This document shows positions 44,466 to 55,732 of a DNA stretch of 64,000 bases, piece after piece. The notes under the pieces were generated by a model. It did not search any database and had not been told where the DNA came from. It saw only the letters and a list, made by a program, of their open reading frames with translations. Source of the DNA: Blakeslea trispora (Eukaryota; Mucoromycota; Mucoromycetes; Mucorales; Choanephoraceae); the NCBI GenBank assembly GCA_025331445.1, contig JAIWNE010000016.1, forward strand, positions 1-64,000, written 5' to 3'. A program made the position numbers and the translations under genes. How positions within the stretch are numbered: position 1 is the first letter of the stretch; each line of letters opens with the position of its first letter.

Positions 44466-45630
44466 GACTAACACTTGGTCCACTCACTTCGTCCACTCCT
44501 TACGTACACCCCGCTCAAATTTCCTTGATATGATAGTAACTATCATACACACCCAACTTTTTGTCCACTCTGAAATGCTTTTCAGGTACTTGATTCATTG
44601 TCCACTCTATCTCAACCCTTAGATAATTATTTTTCTCAGTTTTTCATTGACTATCCAGTCTCTTATGCATATGTTTTTCTATACCCAAAGAATAACTCGA
44701 AATCGTATCTGTTGCGAAAGAGACAATGTGAAGTCATCTTCTTACCTTGAGCTATTAGCCAACTTAACTACTGAAAGGATGATTTTGTTTTTAACATGCA
44801 ATACAGACCAAACAATGCTCTCGAGCCGACATCAGCCAAGCTGTTCGTAGTATATTCAGTCCTCCAATCAAAAAACCCTACATGGCTAGATATCTTGATC
44901 CTAAAGGAAATGTAATTGCGGCTTTTTTTCAGTAGCTTTTTTCGTCAACAGGAACGGCCCTAGTTACGAAGATGGTGATCAATACATTGAGATCAAGGGT
45001 GTTTGGAATTTGTCAAAAATTGAGATCGTCATACGAAGAGCACTTTCTTGTATTCTAAATTGACAGATTGGAAGAAACCATCAAAGAAGGAATTAACAAG
45101 AAAGAAATAGTTGAATGGTTTCACAGAACTGACTGTGCCCAAGTTGTAGCAGACACATACAATGTCGCAGTTTACGTATACAGTAGTCGCTCTATTTAAG
45201 GGTGTTCTGTTTATGGGTATTCTCTATATAAGGGTGGGTTTCTGAAAAATATTTTTCAATACAAGCTCTAAAACCAATTCTATTTAAGGGTATTCTCTAT
45301 TTAAGGGTGAAATTTTCAAGGTTTTTGGCTACCCTTAAATAGAGCGACTACTGTATTCTGTTTCTAATTAGAGCATCCTGTTACAAACCCACCTTTGACT
45401 TTTCTGTCTCTTACAATCCCAAAAACAAGTCCTAGCCTGTGGCAATTCATTTCCAAAATCAAACAAAAAGCAATCAATTAACTATGTTGACTGAGCTACA
45501 TTTTCTTTTATTGGAAACTTGTACACAGAGTGGACAAAAAGTTGGGGGTGTAATAACTACTATCATGTTAAGGAAATTTGAGCGGAATGTACGTAAGGAG
45601 TGGACGAAGTGAGTGAACCAAGTGTTAGTC
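44466..45630. mobile_element. Decayed MULE-like element with about 105-bp inverted ends and an OTU remnant
   Basis: The left end 44466-44572 (GACTAACACTTGGTCCACTC...) is the inverted partner of 45526-45630, with several mismatches and a 2-nt indel. The tips resemble those of the intact MULE (GAGTAATACTTGGCGCACTC), so the two are related. Inside, 45068-45180 (plus) reads KEGINKKEIVEWFHRTDCAQ then VVADTYNVAVYVY, which aligns with CPQLAADTFFAPITLYS in the intact OTU domain. After the inserted MITE the same domain may continue (TFLSLTIPK). No transposase remains and no clear target duplication is seen. It is an internally deleted relic. Confidence 0.7.
45181..45353 (+). mobile_element. 173-bp TA-flanked MITE, copy 1 (nested)
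   Basis: The ends are perfect inverted repeats (CAGTAGTCGCTCTATTTAAG and its complement). A TA dinucleotide stands on each side (45179-45180, 45354-45355), as expected for Tc1/mariner/pogo-type elements. It sits inside the OTU remnant of the decayed MULE. There is no coding capacity. Confidence 0.85.
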
Positions 45631-46551
45631 TTCTTTTGTTAATATTTTACTTGTAACATGACGATCTAATTATCTATTTGAGTTCAAAAATTACTCACCA
45701 AATTTGCCTTAGTCGACAAGGTGAACGAAAACAAAAAACGAAATCAAAATTGAGCGAAAGACTGTTGATACGTTTCAACGTCAAGTCAGGTTGAAAAGTA
45801 AATATCATAACCATGACACAAACTATGGATGACAGCAGTTACTTTCTGTTTACTTCAGTATAAGCCTGGTGATTACTAACTATTTTTTTTTTTAAAAAAA
45901 AAGACAGTCTTTTCCTAAGCATTCGAAAGAACAGGGCGTACAAAGGGGTCTATTGCTACAGTCATTAAGAAGTATAAACGAAAAAGTTCATAAATGACGC
46001 TTCACTTGGAACATATCCCATATAAAGTAATCAAGTATCTTACACAAAGATGTTTGTTAAACAACATAGTTCCTTTTTTTCTTGCTTTCATGCTAAATGA
46101 TTGATTGCTGCGAAACGATAAGGTGCATTTTAGCTTTGAATAAAACAGCTTGTTTTGCTCCTGTTGAACTGGAGAAAAAAAAAAGAAAAAAGGGATTTAA
46201 AGAGCTATGTAGTTAGTAAAAAAAAATTGTATTGCTTTCTTTCCTTCTTTTCATGCTTGTGATATGCCAATTATTTGAAACAATGAGAAATAGAGTCAGC
46301 AAAATATAATAGCTGCACATGGATCCCATGCGCTGACCATACGAGTATTACATAAGTAAACAACAATAGGCTGCATGATCTGATCTGCAAAACTAGAGGA
46401 CAAAAGTAACAGATAGAAGAATAATACCAGACCATGACAGAGAAACGCAACGATAAGGAAAGGTATTGATATGGCATTCAAATGCGGCTTTACTGATACT
46501 GTACCTATTCGGAATATCCTTATGGGTGCTTTTGCTGCTCTGACTCAACTA
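45631..46551. other. Region without a recognised gene
   Basis: The stretch is A+T-rich. Two overlapping minus-strand frames at 46271-46481 are hydrophobic and unrecognised. No repeat copy or RNA gene was seen. Confidence 0.4.
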
Positions 46552-46724
46552 CAGTAGTCGCTCTATTTAAGGGTAGCCAAAAACCTTGAAAATTTCACCC
46601 TTAAATAGAGAATACCCTTAAATAGAATTGGTTTTAGAGCTTGTATTGAAAAATATTTTTCAGAAACCCACCCTTATATAGAGAATACCCATAAACAGAA
46701 CACCCTTAAATAGAGCAACTACTG
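46552..46724 (-). mobile_element. 173-bp TA-flanked MITE, copy 2
   Basis: It has the same length and ends as the copy at 45181-45353 but inverted orientation. TA flanks both sides (46550-46551, 46725-46726). It differs by a few bases, for example GCAACTACTG for GCGACTACTG at one end. Confidence 0.85.
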
Positions 46725-47085
46725 TACAAGTATGCTTTTATGACGAACTACTCTCTAAAATTGCGCAAGTGTGGAATTGATTTTTGGTGGTATACAATCT
46801 TTATTCTTCTAGTGTGTAATCTGTTTCCGGAAATGGTATACGTGGGTACTATCGATGTCAATCATGCAATCTTTAGTTAAGTAAGCAGAAGCCTACTGTG
46901 TTTGATTTAGTAAACCATCTGAAACCGTGTAACATGGCGTTTGCTCTCCTGTAGCAGGCAATAAATAGGCTCATCGTTTGTACTTGATAATTACTTTACC
47001 TTCATCTTTCTTCACTTAATTACTTTATCTTTCAGTCTCTTATTCTATTCTAAATACTCACATTCTATTCTTCAATACTCCTAAA
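46725..47085. promoter_or_regulatory. Upstream region of the 47.1-kb gene
   Basis: This 360-bp pyrimidine-rich stretch precedes the ATG at 47086 and presumably holds its promoter. No distinct motif stands out. Confidence 0.3.
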
Positions 47086-48863
47086 ATGGATTCTTTACAC
47101 CTCAAAAACAAATCATATTGGATCAATGAAGATGCAAATAGTTATAGCATCATTAATTTCATCAAGTCATATGTCAAAAACTATCCAGGATCCACAAAAC
47201 TCAAAGCTCACAGAGACCTGAATCATGATGTCGATACTTTGATGCAGCATAACGATGATAGTGTCAAGAGCGCTATCAAAAGCTTGCAAAAGAAACTAAA
47301 GGTATGCGTTGGTTGTCTTACATAATATGTTTACTCATCTTTCTTTAATAGTATGCACATAAGGACAAGGAGGTGCAGGAGTTCTGGCAGGTAAGGTCAA
47401 TCAAGAATTTATGCTGATGGTATTCAATTAACCTCAAAACACACACAGTGTCAAGCACAGCTGCAGAACAAGACTGAGCAATTAGGCAAGAAAAGAAAAC
47501 CAACAATCTCTTCTGCACTCAGTCAGAGTCAGTTGGAGGCTTTCGAGAAAGCCTACGAAGACATGAAGGATGACATGAAATGGAAGCTGAACGATGGAGC
47601 TTTTGTTGAAGACATTTTGTACAATTATGCAACAAATCTTGACTATGAAAGGTCAGTACTACAAGAGATCGTTATTATGGTTATTTAACACATCTATTAG
47701 CTCAGCACATTCGTTCATTGTTGACCTTGAAGACGCTGACCTGAAGTCATGCTTCACAACTGAACAGTGGAGTGAAGTCTCTGCAGTGAAGTCGGAGGAA
47801 CTGGCTCCATTTAGCCAGAAGACAATTGAATATCTTGACAAGATCTCTTCTTGTGTACGTTCACCTTTCAAAAGCATTTTTTTTGACTACCTGTCACTAA
47901 CCACTGCTTTCCTCTTTTGTTTACTTAGCCTGACTTCAAAAGCATGTACAAAGTGATTAAGGTAGAGGACTTCGATCCCTATGAAGAAGAAGAAGAAGAA
48001 TGGGTCCAAAGATCCTTATTGGACTTCCACGCCATGTATCGGCAAAACGTGATTGAGCGGGTTGCCAGCCGAGGATCAGAAAAAGATCTGATCATTCGTC
48101 TCTGGAGGATGTTCGACACTTGCTTTGACTCAATCGGTGTGGAAACAAGAAGGTATTATACATGCTTGTTCTGTAAGAGAAAATAACTTATGCGCCCTCT
48201 TTACCTTTGAATAGAGGAGAAGTTGGTTGCTTAGCAACTAAAACCAATAACCAGAGCTCCACTCCTTCAACTCACCATGCTCAGAGAGCAACAAAACCTG
48301 ATTTGATTCTAACAAAAGATGCCATCGAATTTGGTAGTGGTGAGAATGGCCGTTACACGGGGTCGGCATGCAACAACAAGGAGGAGAATGAAAAGAAGAT
48401 CAAGAACCCCAAGACTATGAAGAACATGATGAACATGCTGGTGAAGAAGATAAAGCACAAAAAGCATCTAGTCAATGAGTTGCAAGTCATCGGCTTTTGC
48501 CATTACCGTAAGTCTGAAACTTGATCTTCTTCTGTTAATCTAATTGTCTCTCTTTTTTTACTCTGAAAACAAACAATAGACCTGAAGGCAAAATTGTCCA
48601 TCATGGATGTCCCTGCTGGGTATGTGTGTCGTCTTCGACATTTTGAAGAACTCACAGTGCCACAAGATCAAGAAATGTTCTGTTCCCTCTTCCCTTTGCT
48701 CTCCTTGGCCTTAATTGGCAAAAAAATAGTCAAGTCAACAACTGAAAAGCTGAAGCAAGATAGCCTTGCCACAACCTACACTGCAAGGCCTGCTAGTACT
48801 ACCTTCTCTTTGATCTTGCCCCCCACCATGACCAACATGAGTTCAAGACAAAGAACTGAATAA
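47086..48863 (+). CDS. Lineage-expanded protein with a nuclease-like D...ExGxxE pattern
   Basis: Exons are 47086..47301, 47352..47390, 47449..47651, 47701..47854, 47929..48152, 48215..48507 and 48580..48863. All are in frame, giving 470 residues. The N-terminal half is helical (SVKSAIKSLQKKLK, QLQNKTEQLGKKRKP). The C-terminal half has YEEEEEEWVQRSLLDFHAMY, RATKPDLILTKD, IEFGSGENGRYTGSAC, NPKTMKNMMNML and GYVCRLRHFEELTVPQDQEM. I recall similar proteins in large families of Mucoromycota genomes, often near transposons. The D...ExGxxE spacing recalls PD-(D/E)XK nucleases, but this is inference. The truncated relative at 35.9 kb shares exons 4-7. Seven clean introns argue for a functional host-like gene. 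Confidence 0.78.
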
Positions 48864-49476
48864 AAGTTTTTCTATTTTTTCTTTGCAATACCTATCATAC
48901 CAAAGATGTTGTTAAACAGTTCTGTATGCTTTCAAGTGTCTTTTTATGGAGTAAAACATAGTCATTACCAGATAATTGAAGTGGCTATTTACTAGTATGT
49001 ATAACGAGCATATTACAAACCGAACCTACGTTCGGTAACAAAATTAGCACCTTCGCTACGCTATGGTCAATTGTTCAGAAGGCGAAGATCACGTGACTGC
49101 AAATTAATTTTTCTCAAATTTCAGTAATAGATGTTTTGATTGTATTGTTTGCATAGGTTGGACTTGTTTCTGTTCTGACAAAATGTAGTTTGAATCGGAC
49201 AGCAGTTGACCTTTTAGTCACATGTTGAACCAAGCAAACTATTCTATGCTAAAGTTTTTTGTTAGAGTCAAACAAGCTCTTTCCATAGATCAAGCGCATC
49301 AGTATTATAGTTGAATCTTAACTGCTTTGCGTTGAGGGCATACCAATTAAGTCTCTATTTACCACGACTTGCCTTCTTATACATTTGCGTCCAAAAATAA
49401 TCTGTACAACTGTTTACTCATGATGGTCGCTATTTTCAATGTCAATACAAAATGTATCTGCGGTATTGTACAATTA
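48864..49476. other. Intergenic region with a short palindrome and an E-box
   Basis: ACCGAAC-CTAC-GTTCGGT (49020-49037) forms a 7-bp hairpin, and TCACGTGA lies near 49090. Otherwise nothing is recognised. Confidence 0.4.
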
Positions 49477-49940
49477 TGCGACACCAAAAACAGATCAATA
49501 TTCTGGCGGTCAGAGAAGACTCTGACCATTAGCTAGAAGAAACCCTCCAGCCCCAGAGAGAGTCACCATTCCTAATGCCGCAAATCTCGAGAAACAGATC
49601 AATATTCTGGCGGTCAGAGAAGACTCTGACCATTAGCTAGAAGAAACCCTCTAGCCCCAGAGAGAGTCACTACTTCAAGGATCAGAGAATAAAATAGTAT
49701 AATAGAATAAATGTGCGACACCAAAAACAGATCAATATTCTGGCGGTCAGAGAAGACTCTGACCATTAGCTAGAAGAAACCCTCCAGCCCCAGAGAGAGT
49801 CACCATTCCTAATGCCGCAAATCTCGAGAAACAGATCAATATTCTGGCGGTCAGAGAAGACTCTGACCATTAGCTAGAAGAAACCCTCTAGCCCAGAGAG
49901 AGTCACTACTTCAAGGATCAGAGAATAAAATAGTATAATA
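49477..49940 (+). repeat. Hairpin-bearing tandem repeats (237-bp unit, two copies, each with two 104-bp-spaced cores)
   Basis: A core starting CAGATCAATATTCTGGCGGT occurs at 49491, 49595, 49728 and 49832. Within each core GGTCAGAG-AAGA-CTCTGACC forms an 8-bp hairpin, and CTAGA...TCTAG forms another. The higher-order unit repeats at 237 bp. Copies differ by very few bases, so the duplication is recent. The array adjoins the 3' end of the LINE relic. Confidence 0.85.
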
Positions 49941-52825
49941 AAAAAAACATAATAGGGGTTTAATGGGGGTATAGAATTACTTTATTAATAAATAATTGAG
50001 AGGAGTCACACGTCAGAGAGGGAGGTGTGATCGGAAGAAGAAGATTTTAAGATTGACGCAATTTTATAATCTTTACTAAAACTAGAGTTTCAAAAAAAGA
50101 ATATCTTGACGAATGAAAGCCCAGTAGCCACACCAGATAGCTCTGGCTATGGCAGTATAAAGACTTAAAAACGGAATGGGTGGAACATACGGAGGAACTG
50201 TGAAAAACCAAAGAGCTGAGACGATATGGCATGGTTGAAAGGCCATATAGGGAAGGTGAGTTCGTAGAATGAGAGACCATACTCCTCACTTAACCAATCA
50301 TTCAATAGAAGCATCGCAAAAAGAGCAGGACTGAGAAAACTCTGGTAAAAATGAGAAATGGACTCCTGAAATGGAATTTATCATTAACAATTTGATACCA
50401 AATGGATCGACATTCAGGAGCTAAAGGTAAAGAGCAAAAGAAACGCCGGGTGATGAAGGAAGAGTGAAATTGATAGGCTAGAAGAAAGAATCTCTCAGAG
50501 AATTACAAAAGGAAAGATTGGAAAGATCCCCCAAAATGATGGCTTGTGCACAAATGTCTGGACAAAATGCCCTTGATCCAAGCAACATGATCTTCTCAAA
50601 GGAAGTAAAAAGACAAGACAGGGAAACAATTGTAAGCAAAGAAACGCCGGACATGATCCATGAGGTAGCATTGAGCGATAGAGTCTGTGGACAGGCGGAG
50701 AAGTTTTTTGGTCCAAAAAACATATAGACCACCTTATAGAACCAGAGGATCCAATATACCCACCCCTCCATCAACGGTTCGCCTGCAGGGGAGATCATAG
50801 CGGAAGATGGATCTGATTCCGGGGTTGACGAAACAACCAGTAATGCTTCTAACTCTCTTGGAAAAGGAAAAAGAAGTCACTCGAAGGATATGCCACAATG
50901 ACGCCGAAAAGACAGAATCGACAATTGTGGGTCTGCCGACCACAAAGAGACAGTGCTTCGTTTTTGGTCATATTGACCTTTGCATTGGACACTTAAACCT
51001 ACCTAGTGAGGTGGCGAGGGAGTAGACCGAAATCGTTGGCATTGGACAGGAAGATAAACACATCATCAGCGTAAGCCAGGACTTTCAGAGGCTTTAGAGA
51101 GGACGTTGAGCTAGACGGCACCTCCTGCTTAAACGCAAAGCCTCGAAGAGCGAGGTCTCGTAGAATTTGTCTAAGAAGAGGCTCGAGAGCGATATTGAAC
51201 AGAAGAAGAGACAGAAGATCTTACTGACAACGGCCTCAAAGCTGATTCACATCATCAAAGAAAAAATCATTAGCATTTACACAAACCCTGTTCCCAAAGA
51301 GAAAGTCCATGAGACATTCCACCGAAGACCTAGGAAAGTTCATGCGAAGGAGAGTATGACGAAGGCATAAAGGATATACACGGTCTTACACCTTCTACTG
51401 GTCTAGTAGAAGAGCAATATCGTCTCGCTGAGTACGACGAGCATGTTCCATGACCATGTTGACTAAAAGGCCATTGGTCGCGATAAATTTTCCAGGCATA
51501 AAACCGGTATGAAATGGGGTGATAACCGACGCAGGCACATGTTTCATTCGGCTGTTCAGGATTCAAGTAAAGATATTTCCATCACAATTGATGAAAGATA
51601 TGAGTCGCCAATTCTGAAGTAAGGTCAAGTCGTTTTTTTTTGGGCAGAAGGCGGACTCGAATATCTCGCCAAGAGACGGGAAAGATACCATTGGGCAAAG
51701 CGTCATTATACACCTGGACTATTAAGTTCTGAAGAGGGGGGAATGGATAAAGTTGGTAGAGGAAAATATATCCAAAACCATCAGATCCCGGGCTACTTTG
51801 TTTGGAGACAGCCTTAGCACTAACAGCAAGGATATCATCTATCGTAATTGGAGCAAGCAACGATCCATGATCCTCATCTCTAATGCGAGGCGAAGATGAA
51901 ATATCGCTGAGGTAAGAATCAAGTTATGTGGCTTCAACAGGGTCGGTAGTATACAACTGCTGATTGAAAAGATGGTTAGACTGTAAGATCGAGTTGTTGT
52001 CGGCACGAGGCTCCCCCGTTGCATCATTGCAAAAGGCGGCTATCCTCTTAGTGTCCTGTCTTTGTCTTACCAAGTTCTCTAAGAAACGAACGGAGGCCTC
52101 TCCATTTTCTCGCCAGCACTGACCCGCTTTAAGAGCCAGGCTATCCGTTGCCTTCTGTTGAATCTGGGAAGTTACCTGTTCAAAAGGTTGTGGCACACGG
52201 ATGCGATCCTAGCCCGAGTGTTTAGACCGAAGAAACTGGTTACGCCTGAATTGTAGGACACGCAACTGAGTCTTGGTACTTTTTGCCCTATTAACGCCAA
52301 AGCATTTAGTGATACGTTTGAGATCTCACTTAAAAAAGTGCCATTGACCCTGAGAGGTGGCATAGTTAAGCGAAGCGTCCTCCAGGACAACACGTTTCGA
52401 AAGGAATGGCTATCGTTGATGTGATGGTGTCGTTTCTACGAAAAGTGAGAATTTTGTGGAGATCAATGGCCTGTAGAACATTAAAGCAGTGTAGGTCCAC
52501 AAAGAATACCCAATCGCGAGAGGTAGCATTACCAATATTTGGTCTAAAAGAAGAATAGTTAAAATCCCCCATGATCAACAGACGTTCCAAACCCAGTTCA
52601 AGATTGGAAGATTGAAGAGTCATGAAAAAGAAACGACGCTTTATCGAAGAACTAGCCGGTACATAGATAATCAATACGTAAAAAGGCAAAAAAGTCTGAT
52701 GTGGAGATGAGATCCTAGAAAGGATTATCCGATCTATGTCAGGTAGTAAGTCCTCAGACAAATGGATCAAAGGTGTACAAGATACTAGTCCACAATGGGT
52801 TGTCCAACGAGCATGCACTATAGGA
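49941..52825 (-). mobile_element. Decayed LINE (non-LTR retrotransposon)
   Basis: On the minus strand an AP-endonuclease-like piece (52818-52366, with LLIMGDFN) is followed by linker pieces (52393-51924). Reverse transcriptase pieces come next: ITIDDILAVSAKAVSKQSSP with GSDGFGYIFLYQL (51860-51582), then GFMPGKF, then the catalytic LAYADDVFIFLSNAND (about 51088-51030). A downstream part reaches about 50040. Frames are broken by many stops and shifts, so it is inactive. The order endonuclease then RT is that of L1/R1/I-type elements; the clade is not resolved by eye. Confidence 0.8.
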
Positions 52826-53212
52826 AAAAAAACCTAAATTCAAACATGAATTTATGTGCAATACTTCACCAAAAACACATTTTATGAAATTCAGGCCTAA
52901 TCCTGCATGAAATACACCTTTTTTTAAGCAGGCGAAAAAGATGGATATCAGACCATTTTTCTGACTGAAATTCATGTTTGTTAAGGCAGATAAAAAAGAT
53001 GAATTATAGACTATATTCTATACATTTTACTATGATTTTCAGGCCTACTTTTTAATCTTGTTCGCTCCTCTTATCAATACGTGCTTCACACTATTGGCTT
53101 AAAAAGACCTTCGGTGTTTACATCATTAGATCCTCATAAGTTCTTCAGGTTTATTATTACACTTTTTTTCTTATCGTGACTATTGTATGTGAAATATATC
53201 TACAGGGCTGAG

Positions 53213-54273
53213 AGTACCATGGTTGAAAAGCCCTCTCTTTTCTCTTCATTACTACTAAAAAAAATAAGTTCTCATAAAACACTTTACACAAAACCCGTCT
53301 TAGATTCTCGTAATTTCACAGATGAAACTTTTATCCTTTTAAGCCGAATGTACAATGTAATCAAGAAAAACAAACTCAAGAATAGCCATTGCAAGAAACC
53401 AAAATCCCGAGAGACTTTTAGGAAGCTTCTTGGCATTACAAGCAGTGCTACTGAGCAATCGATTCATATGAGCAGTTCCCTGTTGGAAGCTTCCGAAAAG
53501 AAGCGTATAGGTCGCCCTCCTCGTGAACTCGAGAAGGATTATGTTTTAGCCGTGAGGAATATAGTCAAAGAATTCAACGAAAAAGGTCTTCCAGCCACTG
53601 CAAAGACTACTAAAAAAAGCTTTGAAAGACAAGCACAATATTGATGTATCGAGACAGACTTCTTTGAGGGATATGCATACCTTAAAGTTGCGATACAAAC
53701 AAGGTATCCGCAAAAACATCAAATCAATTAAGCCTGAGGTGTTTCTTCATGAGTCATATTGCCATCTTGATTATCATGTCAAGAAGACTTGGGACCCTAT
53801 TAAGGGTATAGTCAATGAGCTGGGACGAAAACCAATGATGGTGATTTTACTCTCAACAGAGGTAGTAAGAAGAAGAACGTGGATTGATTGATGCAGCAAA
53901 AATGCATGGAGTTGGATGAGGAGGGTAATCCAAAGAAGATGAAGAAGGAGGCTCTTCTGGACCTCGTTAAAAAAAACCGAAAGTCAAGCCTACCTATGCA
54001 TGCTACGAGATTGCCAATAGGTATGGTCACAGGATTGCCACCACACCACCTTACCATTGCGAATTGCAACCAATCAAGGAGGTATGGTCGATGGCTAAGA
54101 CTCCTTTGGCTTACAATCCAGACCTGAATGAGGTTGCTGTAAAGCTGAAGGTAAAACTTGAAGAAATTCTCAATTCAATACCTGAGAGAAGTCTCCTATC
54201 TGTTTGGAAAGACTACGTTTACAAAGCGAAGGAGTACCATGAAGAACATTTGAGAAATTGTTGTATAGAATAG
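53213..54273 (+). pseudogene. Decayed Tc1/mariner-like DDE transposase
   Basis: The plus-strand pieces follow one another in shifting frames. They are an HTH/AT-hook-like part (KKRIGRPPRELEKDYVLAVR), a helix-turn-helix part (DVSRQTSLRDMHTLKLRYKQ), a catalytic-domain part (KPEVFLHESYCHLDYHVKKT and ELGRKPMMV), and the end (LQPIKEVWSMAKTPLAYNPD), which matches the PIEEVWSxVK region of DDE_3 transposases. At least three frame breaks and lost catalytic residues (HESYC where DESYC is expected) mark a pseudogene. I did not find convincing terminal inverted repeats. Confidence 0.7.
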
Positions 54274-55031
54274 CCTCAAGAAGAAAGTGATGTTGAGATG
54301 ACTTCTTGCTGAGTTTAAAGTGTTTGCAAAGAAATCAAAAAAAAAATCTTGTTTCTAATACTTTATCATAAAAAGGTCGCTCAATCGTAACAAAAAGCAC
54401 ATCAAAAAGTTTCTGCCTTTTTTCAGTTTGATTGATACCATTTTTATTGAATTCTGATCACTGCATCTTGCGCAAAGTCAAATCGGAGCGGGATGAAACG
54501 TTTTGAATATGTTTCTATGGATTTAAGTTACATTTACAAATGTAGTGCTGTAACTTCATATCCTTGAAAACCTATTCCTTTAAAAAGATAAACCCCCAAA
54601 GCCTTTGATAGCTTGGTTGATTCCGAGCGAACTAAAAATTCTGGTAATGACTAAAAAAACCACTTATTCGTCATGCAATGAAGAAGACAGCTATGTGTTT
54701 TATAAAACAGGTCCAACACTAAATAGTTAAGCTATACTCTATAGTTTTGCTCTTTTCTCATACAAACAACTGTTGTAAATAAAAGAAAATCACAAAAGAA
54801 AAACAGAAACGAGACAAGTTATGAGTGGTTTTAATAGAGATTTCTTCTTTTTTTTTCACAGTATGAAATCAACTACTTCAGTAAAGACTCTGACTTGGTC
54901 ATTTTAACCACCGCATTCCTTTAAATAAGCCACACGTTGACAAGGGCACAATTGATTTTTTCATAAAGTCGGGGTAAGGGCAACCTACTACCACTACGAC
55001 TCTTTTTTTTTCTTGATTTTTTGTATTTATT
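54274..55031. promoter_or_regulatory. Intergenic region upstream of the uL11m gene
   Basis: The first part is probably the tail of the Tc1-like relic. The last 250 bp, A+T-rich, presumably hold the uL11m promoter. No motif is called. Confidence 0.35.
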
Positions 55032-55475
55032 ATGTCAAAAAAGACACAAGCAGCTGAAGTTCTTGTAAAGCTCTTGGTAGGCGCCGGGAAGGCTTCTCCT
55101 AGTCCTCCTGTAGGTCCTGCTCTTGGTGCTCGTGGTGTCAAATCGATGGACTTTTGTAAACAATTCAATGACAAGACAAAGCACATTGTACCAGAAACAC
55201 CTTTACCCACCGTCATCACCATCAAACCTGATCGTACTTTCACCTTTGTTGTTAAATCACCACCTACCACTTACTTTTTAAAGAAAGCTGCCGGGATCGC
55301 AAAGGGTGCTCACACACCAGGCACTGAAGTAGTTGGTTCTGTCACTTTAAAGCATGTATACGAAATTGCTAAAATCAAGCAACAAGACGCCAATTTGAAG
55401 CATTTATCATTAGAAAGCATTTCAAGCAGTATCATTGGTGTCGCCAAGAGTGTGGGCATTCAAGTGGTTCATTAA
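55032..55475 (+). CDS. Mitochondrial ribosomal protein uL11m
   Basis: uL11 forms the base of the L7/L12 stalk of the large ribosomal subunit; this is the mitochondrial version. The 147-residue intronless frame has the bacterial-type sequence [67 protein letters not shown] and the C-terminal helix [15 protein letters not shown]. Cytosolic uL11 of fungi looks different, which supports the organellar assignment. The N terminus is short, as is common for uL11m. An ATT-rich 3' UTR follows. Confidence 0.93.
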   Translation: MSKKTQAAEVLVKLLVGAGKASPSPPVGPALGARGVKSMDFCKQFNDKTKHIVPETPLPTVITIKPDRTFTFVVKSPPTTYFLKKAAGIAKGAHTPGTEVVGSVTLKHVYEIAKIKQQDANLKHLSLESISSSIIGVAKSVGIQVVH

Positions 55476-55732
55476 ATTGAATGATTTGTATAGGACTTAT
55501 TATTATTATTATTGTTATTTCGGATGTGTGTAGTGTGTATGCGTGTATTATAGTAAAAAAAAAAAGAAAGAAATAAAGCAGAGTATTCAGCACTGTAGAA
55601 ATGACCTTATATCAATGCAACTTTAGAAGACACACACAAAAAAAGAGAAAAGCATAAGCTGACTTTGAATTTATCGTTGTATTTTCTCTCAACTTTCTTT
55701 TTTACTTTTTTTTAGTTTGCTTTGATATCATT

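Noticed and set aside
49491..49690. Hammerhead-type ribozyme, suggested by a GAAAC within a small stem
   Set aside because: The required CUGANGA core is absent on either strand at the right distance.
49477..49940. CRISPR array
   Set aside because: Repeats are far too long, there are no unique spacers and no cas genes, and the genome is eukaryotic.
43160..54520. Possible repeat pair between 43160-43310 and 54380-54520
   Set aside because: Both share a CAATC...GCATATCAAAAxGTTT-like stretch and T-runs, but the similarity is too weak by eye to separate from A+T-rich background.
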